From Methylophaga sp. (GTDB lineage Bacteria > Pseudomonadota > Gammaproteobacteria > Nitrosococcales > Methylophagaceae): a DNA stretch of 41,672 nt. The position numbers were made by a program, and so were the translations under genes. The stretch is taken from assembly GCA_002733715.2 (NCBI GenBank), contig NVWQ02000028.1, forward strand, positions 1-41,672. Reading direction: 5' to 3'. The notes beneath the pieces are model-generated. The model was not told where the DNA came from, ran no database searches, and saw only the letters and a program-made list of their open reading frames with translations. The stretch's first letter is position 1; each line of letters opens with the position of its first letter. Positions 1 through 9,305 of the stretch are shown here, one piece after another.

Positions 1-20
1 CTTCACTTGGATGAAACTTT

Positions 21-71
21 ACCGCTGCAAGTACCCACACATATTACTTGATATTATTTTTTTAAAGAGCG
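21..71 (-). promoter_or_regulatory. rRNA leader with boxA antitermination site
   Basis: Read on the minus strand, positions 71-61 give GCTCTTTAAA, close to the boxA core of rRNA leaders. It is followed by a GTGTGGGTACTTGC block (about 24-40) resembling the conserved segment after boxA in gammaproteobacterial rRNA leaders. The 16S gene itself is not in the window; it should begin beyond position 1. Confidence 0.75.
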
Positions 72-108
72 CTTTGATGAAACAATTTGTCTCAACAAAG
101 AAGCGAGA

Positions 109-165
109 ATTATACAGGCTCTCACGGGCCTGTCAAACTTTTATTCTTGTTTTTTTTCGTCAACC
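109..165 (-). promoter_or_regulatory. rRNA operon promoter with UP-like element
   Basis: On the minus strand there is a perfect -35 box TTGACA (131-136), a 16-base spacer and a perfect -10 box TATAAT (109-114). An A-rich stretch at about 137-165 looks like an UP element, and a GC-containing discriminator follows the -10 box. Transcription would run off the left edge of the window. Together with the boxA-like leader just downstream this is best read as a stable-RNA (rrn) promoter. In Pseudomonas the tyrZ gene likewise sits immediately upstream of a 16S gene, which agrees. Confidence 0.85.
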
Positions 166-258
166 AATATTACTGGCTGCCTTCAAGAAAAACGAGCATT
201 CTACAGCCTATTTCTAAATCGTCAACAGGAAGTTTTTCCCGATAAATAAGCTTATTAT

Positions 259-1458
259 CTAAATCGTTGTTACCTTTGCAAATTTTCTTTTTCCAACTTG
301 GATAATATGTTCATTTCCCTGGGTAACAACAAGATTTCTGTCGTCTATTTTCTGGCTATCTATCTTCACAGCGCCTTGCTTTATCATTCTAAACGATTCA
401 GAAGTGCTCACTGTTAGGCCTGTATCTTTTAAAACATTGGCAATTGCGAGACCTTCTGCACCCACGGTCAGTGTGATTTCAGCAATATCATCTGGGATCT
501 GTCCCTTTTTAAATTGATTCGCAAAGCCTTCTCGCGCTTGCTGGCCTTCTTCTTTACTATGGAATCTAGCCACAATTTCTTCGGCAAAGGTCTTTTTGAT
601 CTCAATTGGATTGGTTCCGGCAGCCACTTCATCACGCCATTGTTGAATATCTTCTAGGCTTCTAAAGCTGAGTAATTCAATGTAACGCCACATTAAATCA
701 TCAGAGATCGACATAAGCTTGCCGAAGATATCTTTGGGGCTATCATTTATACCTATATAGTTACCTAATGATTTAGACATTTTCTGAACGCCGTCCAATC
801 CTTCTAATATAGGCATGGTCAAAATTGATTGTTGTGGTTTGCCATAGGCTTTTTGTAATTCACGCCCCATCAATAGATTGAACTTTTGATCGGTCCCGCC
901 CAATTCAACGTCGGCTTCTAATTCAACTGAATCATAACCTTGTATTAAAGGGTATAAAAACTCATGAATCGCGATGGGTTGTCCACCTTTATAACGTTTA
1001 TCAAAATCATCACGTTCTAGCATTCTTGCTACAGTATGCTTCGAGGCCAAACGAATCATATCAGACGATGACATTTTATCCATCCAATGCGAGTTGAAAA
1101 CAACGGTTGTTTTCCCAGGATCTAGAATTTTGAATACTTGCTCTTGATAAGATTTAGCATTTTCTTGTACTTGCTCAGGTGTTAAAGGCTTGCGCGTAAC
1201 ATTCTTACCTGTCGGATCACCAATCATGCCCGTAAAATCACCAATCAAAAATAAAATTTCATGACCTAGATCTTGAAATTGTTTTAACTTATTTAATAGA
1301 ACCGTGTGACCTAAGTGCAAATCTGGTGCTGTTGGATCAAAGCCCGCTTTAATACGTAATGGACGACCTGTTTCAAGCTTTTCAATGAGTTCACTTTCAA
1401 CTAGTATCTCTTCTGCACCACGTCGTATGATTGCTAATGATTCCTGTACCGACAGCAT
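259..1458 (-). CDS. tyrS: Tyrosyl-tRNA synthetase (TyrZ-type, 399 aa)
   Basis: Class I aminoacyl-tRNA synthetase that charges tRNA-Tyr in the cytoplasm. The HIGH-type motif HLGH is at residues 48-51 and KMSKS at 226-230. The last roughly 65 residues read as an S4 RNA-binding domain. At 399 aa it matches the TyrZ-like branch rather than the 424 aa E. coli TyrS. The ATG start puts the conserved N-terminal helix at the beginning. It lies upstream of, and is transcribed toward, an rRNA operon promoter, and diverges from the M23 peptidase and anmK genes. This is the same order as tyrZ in Pseudomonas aeruginosa. Confidence 0.97.
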   Translation of the reverse strand: MLSVQESLAIIRRGAEEILVESELIEKLETGRPLRIKAGFDPTAPDLHLGHTVLLNKLKQFQDLGHEILFLIGDFTGMIGDPTGKNVTRKPLTPEQVQENAKSYQEQVFKILDPGKTTVVFNSHWMDKMSSSDMIRLASKHTVARMLERDDFDKRYKGGQPIAIHEFLYPLIQGYDSVELEADVELGGTDQKFNLLMGRELQKAYGKPQQSILTMPILEGLDGVQKMSKSLGNYIGINDSPKDIFGKLMSISDDLMWRYIELLSFRSLEDIQQWRDEVAAGTNPIEIKKTFAEEIVARFHSKEEGQQAREGFANQFKKGQIPDDIAEITLTVGAEGLAIANVLKDTGLTVSTSESFRMIKQGAVKIDSQKIDDRNLVVTQGNEHIIQVGKRKFAKVTTI

Positions 1459-1580
1459 TTTTATTCACCTATAATTTCAATTTGCGGGCATATTATCACA
1501 AAACAGGTAAACAAAGGCTTCCATTCTTATGAAAATACTGCGAAAATGCGTCACTAACTGTTCAATAGTTGAGTTTACAC

Positions 1581-3164
1581 ATGAAGCAAAACAGACTGAT
1601 ACGCCCATCTAATCAAGTTAATATATTTTCTAACAAAGCTAGAAAGTTTGGTAAGACTCGTAACTTACTCGTATTATCGGTGCTTGCTTTCGCAGGTATT
1701 TCTATTACCTCAATGGTATTAGCAACTAATAAACCTATCGTAAATGCTACAAAATCTCAACTGATCGACCTACCAAACTTGCTAGCCGAAAATCAGAACA
1801 TTTCAAATAATACGCCTCAATATAGCGCCACATCAACTATGTCTGTCGCTAAGCAGCAGCTTGGCTCTACCAGCAGTTTCACCAGACTATCTGAATTAGC
1901 AATTGAGGAAACATCTGATAGTGCACCTATTGATGAAGAACAAATTGCTAATGCTGCACATGAAGCTGAATTAGCACTATTAGAACAGCAGGAAATTCTA
2001 GCTGCTCTTGATGATGTAGAGGTAGAAACAATCAACACCGCTAAATCAACAATTGATTGGCAAGAAATAACGGTGAAATCGGGTGATAATTTATCTCTTA
2101 TTTTCCCAAGAGTTGGATTATCTGCACGCGATGTATATAACGTTGCACAATTAGGGAAAGAGGTTAAACCATTACTTAACCTTAAACCCGGTCAAATTTT
2201 ACGTTTTTCAATCAAATCAGCAGAAGAAACAAAAACCTTAGATAAATTAGAGCTTGAATTATCAGCACTTCAAACCTTATCGATTACTTCAAGCGATAAC
2301 GGTTACCAAACATCTATGGAAACACGTGTTGTAGATTCACGCCAAACCCAAGCATCTGGCCAAATTGAAAATTCATTATTTGAAGCCGGCATTGAAGCAG
2401 GTCTGTCTGATAACATTATTATGGAGCTCGCTTATATCTTTGGTTGGGATATTGATTTTGCACTAGATTTACGCAAAAATGACAGTTTTACCATAATTTA
2501 TTCTGAAGAATATTTAGACGGTGAGAAAATTGCTGATGGTGATATTTTAGCAGCAGAATTTACTAACCGAGGCAAAACATACCGCGCAGTACGTTACACC
2601 GATAAAACTGATGTGACACGCTACTATGCACCTAATGGTGATAGCATGCGTAAAACATTTAGCCGTAGTCCTGTTCACTTTTCACGAATCAGCTCTCGAT
2701 TTAACCCTAATCGTAAACACCCCATATTAAAAACAAGCCGACCTCACAAGGGCGTTGATTATGCTGCGGCTAGGGGTACGCCAATTACTGCAACAGGTGA
2801 TGGTAAAGTAAGCTCTGTTGGAAGAAAAGGTGGCTACGGCCGCACTGTTGTTTTATCACACGGCGGCAAATACACAACGCTCTATGCACATATGTCTAGT
2901 TATAAAAAAGGTCTAAGAGCAGGCAAGCGTGTACAACAAGGCGATGTAATTGGCTACATTGGTAGTAGTGGTTTAGCAACTGGGCCACACCTACATTATG
3001 AATTCCGCGTAAATGGTGTACACCGCAACCCACTTACCGTAAGTTTGCCAAAAGCAGAACCTCTTGAGAAAAAATATATTGCCGATTTCAAACAAAAATC
3101 TGAATCTTTATTGGCACAGCTTGATCGTATTAGTGATACCAAACTGGCTTTAAACGACAACTAA
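1581..3164 (+). CDS. M23 peptidoglycan DD-endopeptidase with OapA/LysM-like domain
   Basis: Probable periplasmic zinc endopeptidase that cuts peptidoglycan crosslinks, of the MepM/YebA kind. The N-terminus is basic, followed by a single membrane segment at about residues 28-48 that would anchor the protein with a periplasmic body. A LysM/OapA-like domain lies near residues 155-215. The C-terminal M23 domain keeps the ligands H-x3-D in HKGVDYA (near residue 390) and H-x-H in HLHYEF (near 470). An in-frame TTG at 1569 gives four more residues, but the ATG at 1581 is preferred. It is followed by anmK after 13 bases, pairing wall hydrolysis with wall recycling. Confidence 0.93.
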   Translation: MKQNRLIRPSNQVNIFSNKARKFGKTRNLLVLSVLAFAGISITSMVLATNKPIVNATKSQLIDLPNLLAENQNISNNTPQYSATSTMSVAKQQLGSTSSFTRLSELAIEETSDSAPIDEEQIANAAHEAELALLEQQEILAALDDVEVETINTAKSTIDWQEITVKSGDNLSLIFPRVGLSARDVYNVAQLGKEVKPLLNLKPGQILRFSIKSAEETKTLDKLELELSALQTLSITSSDNGYQTSMETRVVDSRQTQASGQIENSLFEAGIEAGLSDNIIMELAYIFGWDIDFALDLRKNDSFTIIYSEEYLDGEKIADGDILAAEFTNRGKTYRAVRYTDKTDVTRYYAPNGDSMRKTFSRSPVHFSRISSRFNPNRKHPILKTSRPHKGVDYAAARGTPITATGDGKVSSVGRKGGYGRTVVLSHGGKYTTLYAHMSSYKKGLRAGKRVQQGDVIGYIGSSGLATGPHLHYEFRVNGVHRNPLTVSLPKAEPLEKKYIADFKQKSESLLAQLDRISDTKLALNDN

Positions 3165-3177
3165 ATCGAATCGTTCT

Positions 3178-4287
3178 GTGAGTTATTATATTGGTGTAAT
3201 GTCCGGTACCAGTCTAGATGGTATTGATGTGGCGATCACTACACTTGAGCCCTCAGGTGCATTTCAGTTTATCGCGGCACAAACATTTCCGTTCCCTGAA
3301 CAATTGCATCAAAAATTGCAATTATTGATAACGGATCAACACTGCAATTTACAAGACCTTGGTGAAATTGATATTGCTTTAGGCCAATTAATTGGCAAAT
3401 CAATTAACCAACTGCTCAACACACATCAACTATCTTCCAATGATATTGAGGCGATTGGTAGTCATGGTCAAACACTTTTTCATTCGCCTAGCGGTGAATT
3501 TCCATTCAGCTTACAAATTGGTGATGCAAATGTTATTGCCGAAATCACCGGAATTACTACAGTAGCTGATTTTCGTCAACGTGATATCGCTACCGGAGGC
3601 CAAGGTGCACCGCTTGTGCCTGCATTTCATCAGGCTTTGTTCAGTGCTGAAAATGAAGAGCGCGTTATCGTCAATATTGGTGGCATTAGCAATATTACCT
3701 TGCTCCCTGCATCATCAAACAAAGCCGTAATTGGCTTTGATACAGGGCCGGGGAATGCCTTATTAGATTATTGGACCACATTACATCTTGGCAAAGCTTA
3801 TGATGAAAATGGTCAATGGGCTAAATCTGGAAAATGCAATGAGAGCCTGTTGTCTATTTTTCTAAATGAACCGTATTTCGAACAAGCAATCCCTAAAAGC
3901 ACAGGACGTGAATTGTTTAATAAAGCTTGGCTTGATAATAAGCTTACTGAATACGCTAAAAAACCAGATCCTGCTGATGTGCAAGCAACATTAGTTGAAT
4001 TAACAGCTCTAAGCATTGCTGAAGATATAGAAAATTATACAACTTCAAATGGCAATGTATTTATCTGTGGTGGTGGTGCTCATAATGATTTTTTGCTCGA
4101 TCGCATACAATCATTGCTTAAGAATAAAAAAGTATCTACAACTGATGATTTAGGTTTGCACCCAGATTGGGTTGAGGCCTGTGCCTTTGCTTGGCTAGCT
4201 CATAGGTCAATCAATCAGCAAACGGGCAATTTAACTTCTGTCACAGGTGCTAAACATCCTGTTATATTAGGCGCTATTTACCAGTAG
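3178..4287 (+). CDS. anmK: Anhydro-N-acetylmuramic acid kinase
   Basis: Cytosolic kinase that opens and phosphorylates 1,6-anhydro-MurNAc to MurNAc-6-phosphate in peptidoglycan recycling. The N-terminal phosphate loop MSGTSLDGID (residues 8-17), the QIGDANVIAE segment and the GFDTGPGN motif near residue 188 are all present. The length of 369 aa equals the E. coli protein. The start is GTG. The TAG stop lies at the edge of a dispersed hairpin repeat. The upstream M23 hydrolase is probably co-transcribed. Confidence 0.97.
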   Translation: MSYYIGVMSGTSLDGIDVAITTLEPSGAFQFIAAQTFPFPEQLHQKLQLLITDQHCNLQDLGEIDIALGQLIGKSINQLLNTHQLSSNDIEAIGSHGQTLFHSPSGEFPFSLQIGDANVIAEITGITTVADFRQRDIATGGQGAPLVPAFHQALFSAENEERVIVNIGGISNITLLPASSNKAVIGFDTGPGNALLDYWTTLHLGKAYDENGQWAKSGKCNESLLSIFLNEPYFEQAIPKSTGRELFNKAWLDNKLTEYAKKPDPADVQATLVELTALSIAEDIENYTTSNGNVFICGGGAHNDFLLDRIQSLLKNKKVSTTDDLGLHPDWVEACAFAWLAHRSINQQTGNLTSVTGAKHPVILGAIYQ

Positions 4288-4368
4288 GTTGGAGTGATAC
4301 CCCCAACACTTCTAGCAAGTACAAGCACATTGATTTGTTGGGTTTCGTTCCTCAACCCAAGCTACTCG
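4284..4368. repeat. Palindromic intergenic repeat between anmK and gcvH
   Basis: The spacer between the convergent anmK and gcvH genes holds GTAGGTTGG at its left end and a hairpin TTGGGTT (4338-4344) / AACCCAA (4354-4360) around a TCGTTCCTC loop. This resembles the GTAGGTTGGGTT...AACCCAAC intergenic repeat family found across many proteobacteria. Both flanking genes end in TAG codons that belong to the repeat edges. It may also serve as a weak bidirectional terminator. Confidence 0.6.
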
Positions 4369-4745
4369 TCTAGTGAGTTTTCATACTCTTGTGCTGATAA
4401 CAATCCATCAATGTCACTGGCATTATCTGCTTCAAACTTAAATAACCAACCTTCACCGAATGAATCTTCGTTAATCAGTTCAGGTGAATCTTCTAATTCA
4501 GTGTTAATGGCTAAGATAACGCCATTTACTGGCATATAGATATCAGATGCTGCTTTTACTGATTCTAATAGCATGACTTGTTCTTTAGCCGAAAAGCGTT
4601 GCCCTACTTCTGGTAATTCGGCAAATACTAAGTCACCTAATAAATCTTGTGCATGATCGGTGATGCCCACTATCAGTTCACCAGAATCATCAGCTTTCAC
4701 CCATTCATGTGTGTCTACATATTTTAAAGAACTTGGGTTTTCCAT
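4362..4745 (-). CDS. gcvH: Glycine cleavage system H protein
   Basis: Lipoyl carrier protein that shuttles the aminomethyl group between the P, T and L proteins. The lipoylation site is Lys64 in LESVKAAS, with the usual Gly-rich C-terminal segment GEGWLFKF; 127 aa is normal for the family. The start codon overlaps the malQ stop by one base (TAATG), so it should be translationally coupled to malQ. No gcvT or gcvP is in the window. That makes its place as last gene of a glycogen operon unusual. It belongs to the ordinary GcvH type by sequence. Confidence 0.95.
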   Translation of the reverse strand: MENPSSLKYVDTHEWVKADDSGELIVGITDHAQDLLGDLVFAELPEVGQRFSAKEQVMLLESVKAASDIYMPVNGVILAINTELEDSPELINEDSFGEGWLFKFEADNASDIDGLLSAQEYENSLDE

Positions 4746-6193
4746 TAGTTTCGTCCATACAATGTATTTAAATTTTTCAATCTTGGGGCCACGCCTTCGC
4801 TGACCATATCCCAGTCAAAACGCCAACTCCAATTACCTTCTGTTGTTCCAGGTACATTCATTCTATGACTAGAATCTAAACCCAATAGGTCTTGCATAGG
4901 TACTACGGCTAGTCGTGAAGCAGTTGCGAGCGAAGCACGAATCAATAACCACGGCATTTCTTCATGTGAATCACCAAAATATTGATAAACACGCGCTTTC
5001 GTTGCATCATCAAGTGCTTCAAACCAACCCATTGTTGTATCGTTATCGTGTGTTCCCGTGTATGAAACACTGTCTGGAGTATGTTGATGTGGCAAATAAG
5101 GATTAGTCGCATCATCGCCAAAAGCGAATTGTAATATTTTCATCCCTGGCATAGCATATTTTTCACGCAAGGCAGTCACTTCGTCGGTAATAATACCCAA
5201 ATCTTCAGCGACTAAGGGTAATTCACCAAAGGTATCGACTAATTTGCTAAATAAGGCATCACCAGGAGCCGCCACCCATTCGCCATCAATCGCGGTTTCA
5301 CAACTGGCTGGAATTTCCCAGCATGCTTCAAAGCCTCTGAAATGATCAATGCGAATTAAATCAAATTGGTCTAACTGAGTTTGCATGCGTTGTTGCCACC
5401 ACAAGAAATCGGTCGACTCATGTTTGTCCCAACGATAAAGAGGATTACCCCAACGTTGACCTGTTTCAGAAAAATAATCAGGTGGTACACCTGCTACTTT
5501 TTCTGGTTGTCCTTCTTTATCTAATGTGAACAACTCCGGAGCAGCCCAGACATCTGCACTATCATGTGCCACAAAGATAGGCATATCACCAAATAATAGA
5601 ACACCACGTTCGTTAGCATAGTCTTTTAATGCATGCCATTGCTGGAAAAATAAAAACTGGCTGAAACGGCGTATATCTAATGATTCTTCGCGTTCTTCGC
5701 GTATTTTTGCTATTGCTTTTGGATGACGATCACGTAATTCTTCAGGCCAATGAAACCAAGCTGTCGTATGTTGTAAATGACGAATCTCACTGTAAAGAAC
5801 ATAGTCTTCAAGCCAATAGGCATTCTTTTGACAGAAGTCACTAAAGGCAGATTTTTCAAATGATGTGGCATTTGACATGAATTGGCGGTAAGCATGCACC
5901 AGCATAATTAAAAAACGTTCGCCTTTTAATGTCTCGTCATTAGCCCAAGATGCATTTTGAACCGTTTCCATGCAAATCAGCGTGGCATTACCTGCATGAG
6001 CAGATAAACACTGATATGGTGAGCCATCACTATGTGTGGGACCTAAAGGCAGCATTTGCCAAACAGACACCCCTGATTTTTGCAGAAAATCAACAAAACG
6101 ATAGGCATCTTCACCTAAGTTAGCTGAGGGTAAACTAGTGATATGTAGTAATACACCTGTACGACGTTGCTGGAAAACCTGAGCTTGGTTCAT
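4745..6193 (-). CDS. malQ: 4-alpha-glucanotransferase (amylomaltase, GH77)
   Basis: Transfers alpha-1,4-glucan segments between maltodextrins in the cytoplasm. Visible GH77 blocks are RRTGVLLHITSLPS near the N-terminus, the nucleophile region RIDHFRGF, the acid/base VAEDLG, and the conserved GTHDNDTT. The frame is open to 6289, but the ATG at 6193 is chosen. It places the conserved RRTGVLL block close to the start and leaves a 4-base gap after the GH57 stop, whereas the longer form would overlap that gene by 92 bases. About 482 aa, typical of bacterial MalQ. It works with the GH57 enzyme and GlgB on storage glucan. Confidence 0.94.
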   Translation of the reverse strand: MNQAQVFQQRRTGVLLHITSLPSANLGEDAYRFVDFLQKSGVSVWQMLPLGPTHSDGSPYQCLSAHAGNATLICMETVQNASWANDETLKGERFLIMLVHAYRQFMSNATSFEKSAFSDFCQKNAYWLEDYVLYSEIRHLQHTTAWFHWPEELRDRHPKAIAKIREEREESLDIRRFSQFLFFQQWHALKDYANERGVLLFGDMPIFVAHDSADVWAAPELFTLDKEGQPEKVAGVPPDYFSETGQRWGNPLYRWDKHESTDFLWWQQRMQTQLDQFDLIRIDHFRGFEACWEIPASCETAIDGEWVAAPGDALFSKLVDTFGELPLVAEDLGIITDEVTALREKYAMPGMKILQFAFGDDATNPYLPHQHTPDSVSYTGTHDNDTTMGWFEALDDATKARVYQYFGDSHEEMPWLLIRASLATASRLAVVPMQDLLGLDSSHRMNVPGTTEGNWSWRFDWDMVSEGVAPRLKNLNTLYGRN

Positions 6194-6197
6194 TTGT

Positions 6198-7928
6198 TTA
6201 TTCGCCGCCTCGACGCATTGTGCCGCCTTGTTCAATACCGCCACCGCCTTGTGATACAACATCAGAAAGCTCTTGGGGTACTTCTTCACCTAGCATTTGG
6301 TATAAGTTAGATAAGTGTAGGCGGAATAAACGTTCAAAATCACTCACGCTATCTGCAGAGTTATAATCGCCAAACCACCAGAACCAATCTGAGCCTTCAC
6401 ATATAGCCAGTTGTCTTGATAAGGCCAACGCTGTTTCAGCGTCAAATGTATTCTCTGCCATCACTTTATCATACGTTAATTTCGCTTGGCTTAATAAATC
6501 CCAACCACGGTTTTTATCAGGATCACCGATCCAAGTAGAAAACGAACCATAAACCCAACTACCTGCAACTAACTTAGGTAATGTAGCTGGCGACACATTA
6601 TTTTTCAGGCAATCTGAGAATGTGGTTAACTCCAATTCAGGATGTTCTGCTAATCTCGTATACAGTGCCTGCAAAAAATAGTAGCCATTATATGAATAAT
6701 ATTCCCATGCGTTTTCACCATCAAGGATCACCGAAACCACACGGTCATCATCACCCTCTGTACCTGCTTTTATCGTCAATAAATGATTAATAAAATCATC
6801 TACTGCATCATCAGCGCCCCATTTGGTATAGGTAAAGCCGATCAAGTCTGATAAACCATCATCACGGAAGAAGCATGCAGGTGTTGCACCCGGTAATTTA
6901 TACGGTTTATAAATGCTGGCATCTTGCATATCTGATGCATTAAAACTATTGCGTAATACATTTTCACCAGTAGCAGTCCATGTAAAACCATGACGGGCAA
7001 TTACTTTCATTGTCTCTTCAGATACTGCGCCTTCAGAAGGCCAACAACCTTTAGGACGGAAACCAAAGTACGATTCAAATACACGCAAGCCTTCTTCCAT
7101 ATGCCAATGCGCTCGTTCTTCACCACCTGGGTAATCAGTGATTTCAGGCAGAGCCGAATCTGGCATGGCTTCATGTGTAGTTTTGATATCTAACAATAAC
7201 GGAACAATCGGGTGAGCATACGGCGTGACCGATAATTCTACTCGACCTGTTTCAGCTAAACGACGGTAACGCGGAATAAGATCGGCTAATAACTCACCAA
7301 TCACTGTCATCAATTGGCGACGGTCATGAAAAGTAAATAGTTTTGCTTTTTTCATTAAGCTTTGAATGCGAACATCAGTTCGACGAACGGATTCACCTAT
7401 CCATGCCAAGTGATACCACACCACTAAATCAACCATAAACTGGTCGTTAATATAATTCAGACCTTCAGGATTTTCTAATAAATCACGAGCCATTGAAGCT
7501 AGTTTGGCAAAATGTGGGAAAGGTGCAATCAACTTTTCTTCATTGGCACGCAGACAATCACTAATCAGTTTGCTTCGCTCTTCCGCTTTTGCTGGTTGTA
7601 TAGGCGAATCTAAAGCCATTAACAAGGGATCTTTTAATCTGCCCGTACCTTTAAATCGTGAATTGACTTGCTCAGCATAATCGGCAATTTGCTCCAGCAG
7701 TGTTGGTGCAAAGTTTACAACTGCTTTAGCGCCTGGCACATTTTCTAAATGCCACGCCATATCGACATAATCTTTAATGACATGGAGATATGTCCAAGGA
7801 AGATGGTACATTCCGCTCATTGGATCACTATATTGCGGCTGGTGCATATGCCAGCATAAAACGACTTTTAACTTGTTGGACATGTTGTTAACTACTCTTA
7901 ATTCTTTTACGGTGGATTTATCACTCAT
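6198..7928 (-). CDS. Glycoside hydrolase family 57 (alpha-amylase/glucanotransferase type)
   Basis: A GH57-type retaining alpha-glucan-active enzyme of 576 aa. The N-terminal block WHMHQPQY is GH57 motif 1. GCWPSEGAVSEE is the GxxPxE-type motif 2, and VILDGENAWEYY resembles the later motif that carries a catalytic or ligand Asp. It begins 7 bases after the glgC stop and is followed by malQ after 4 bases, so it belongs to a glycogen operon. An alternative start at 7883 would remove 15 residues and begin at MSNKLKVV. Whether it is a hydrolase, branching enzyme or glucanotransferase cannot be told from sequence alone. No signal peptide is seen, so it is cytoplasmic. Confidence 0.88.
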   Translation of the reverse strand: MSDKSTVKELRVVNNMSNKLKVVLCWHMHQPQYSDPMSGMYHLPWTYLHVIKDYVDMAWHLENVPGAKAVVNFAPTLLEQIADYAEQVNSRFKGTGRLKDPLLMALDSPIQPAKAEERSKLISDCLRANEEKLIAPFPHFAKLASMARDLLENPEGLNYINDQFMVDLVVWYHLAWIGESVRRTDVRIQSLMKKAKLFTFHDRRQLMTVIGELLADLIPRYRRLAETGRVELSVTPYAHPIVPLLLDIKTTHEAMPDSALPEITDYPGGEERAHWHMEEGLRVFESYFGFRPKGCWPSEGAVSEETMKVIARHGFTWTATGENVLRNSFNASDMQDASIYKPYKLPGATPACFFRDDGLSDLIGFTYTKWGADDAVDDFINHLLTIKAGTEGDDDRVVSVILDGENAWEYYSYNGYYFLQALYTRLAEHPELELTTFSDCLKNNVSPATLPKLVAGSWVYGSFSTWIGDPDKNRGWDLLSQAKLTYDKVMAENTFDAETALALSRQLAICEGSDWFWWFGDYNSADSVSDFERLFRLHLSNLYQMLGEEVPQELSDVVSQGGGGIEQGGTMRRGGE

Positions 7929-7935
7929 ATCTGGT

Positions 7936-9204
7936 TTATCTGATATAGCGATAATTTTGTCCCAACATTTCTGGTGTAACTAATACAACACCCTCAGGTG
8001 ACATTTCATATTTTTCTGCATCTGCAATAGGATCTTCACCAATCACAGTGCCTTCAGGTACATCACAGCCTTTATCTAATACTACTTTTGTCAAACGGCA
8101 GTTACGGCCAATCGTTACTTCTGGCAAAATTACACAGTCATCAATAGTTGAGAAGCTATTTATCTTCACTTTAGAGAACAACACTGAATGTCTGACCGTT
8201 GAACCAGAAATAATACAACCACCTGAAACCATTGAATCAACGGCCATACCACGACGTTCTTCATCATCAAACACAAATTTTGCCGGTGGCAATTGCGCTT
8301 GATACGTCCAAATCGGCCAACTGTCATCATATAAATTCAATTCTGGTGTAACACCAATTAATTCAAGGTTAGCTGACCAGAAGGCATCAATGGTACCTAC
8401 ATCGCGCCAGTAACCAGGATCGTTACCTTGAACATCTTTGTATGGATGTGCGACCACTTTATAATTCTTAATTAATGAAGGAATAATGTCATGACCAAAA
8501 TCATGTGTTGATCCTGGCGTGTCGGCATCTTTAATTAATTGTTCGTATAAAAATGCAGCGTTGAACACATAGATGCCCATAGATGCCAACGCCATATCAT
8601 CACTGCCCGGCATAGGGTTTGGATTGGCTGGTTTTTCATCAAATTCCATAATGCGATAATCATCATCAACTGACATTACGCCAAATTCCGTAGCTTCTTT
8701 AAGAGAAACAGTTAAGCAACCAATCGTCATATCAGCATCTTTTGCCACATGTTCAGCAATCATGGTGCCATAATCCATCTTATAGATATGGTCGCCCGCT
8801 AAAATCACGATGTATTTCGCACCATGGTTTCGCAAGATATCAATATTTTGATAAACCGCATCAGCCGTGCCGGCATACCAACCTTGTTCAGTACGCTGTG
8901 AAGCTGGTAATAACTCTACAAACTCACCCATTTCACCACGCATATAACCCCAACCTTGTTGGATATGACGCATTAATGAGTGGGCTTTATATTGAGTTAA
9001 AATACCGATTCGTCGAATGCCAGAGTTAACACAGTTTGATAAGGGAAAATCAATAATTCTAAACTTGCCACCGAAGGCGACAGCTGGCTTAGCACGCCAA
9101 TCTGTTAACTGTTTTAATCGTGAACCACGTCCGCCTGCTAAAATTAGGGCTAGCGAATCTTTAGTAAGACGACTTACAAAACGCGTGCTATCATTATCTG
9201 ACAT
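7936..9204 (-). CDS. glgC: Glucose-1-phosphate adenylyltransferase
   Basis: Makes ADP-glucose from glucose-1-phosphate and ATP, the committed step of glycogen synthesis. The nucleotidyltransferase signature [10 protein letters not shown] (residues 21-30) and the following [15 protein letters not shown] are intact. The regulatory N-terminal Arg/Lys-rich part is present. A left-handed beta-helix hexapeptide region fills the C-terminus. At 422 aa it has normal bacterial length. It is the first gene of the glgC-GH57-malQ-gcvH operon and diverges from glgB across 101 bases. Glycogen synthase (glgA) and phosphorylase (glgP) are not in the window. Confidence 0.97.
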   Translation of the reverse strand: MSDNDSTRFVSRLTKDSLALILAGGRGSRLKQLTDWRAKPAVAFGGKFRIIDFPLSNCVNSGIRRIGILTQYKAHSLMRHIQQGWGYMRGEMGEFVELLPASQRTEQGWYAGTADAVYQNIDILRNHGAKYIVILAGDHIYKMDYGTMIAEHVAKDADMTIGCLTVSLKEATEFGVMSVDDDYRIMEFDEKPANPNPMPGSDDMALASMGIYVFNAAFLYEQLIKDADTPGSTHDFGHDIIPSLIKNYKVVAHPYKDVQGNDPGYWRDVGTIDAFWSANLELIGVTPELNLYDDSWPIWTYQAQLPPAKFVFDDEERRGMAVDSMVSGGCIISGSTVRHSVLFSKVKINSFSTIDDCVILPEVTIGRNCRLTKVVLDKGCDVPEGTVIGEDPIADAEKYEMSPEGVVLVTPEMLGQNYRYIR

Positions 9205-9305
9205 TGAAACTTCTCCGACTGAGTAATTATGACTTAGAAACTTCGGTATATCATACCTTAAAATTCGGATATTTTCAGCTTAACCTTTTAGATTAGGAAC
9301 GTAAA

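Noticed and set aside
11-217. Plus-strand 68-codon open frame at the left edge
   Set aside because: It lies across the minus-strand rRNA promoter, UP element and boxA leader, has no ribosome site and no recognisable protein features.
4294-4539. Plus-strand 81-codon Ser-rich frame
   Set aside because: It is the antisense shadow of gcvH plus the hairpin repeat.
6194-6289. Longer malQ N-terminus starting at 6289
   Set aside because: It would overlap the GH57 gene by 92 bases and add non-family residues; ATG at 6193 fits the family and the operon spacing.
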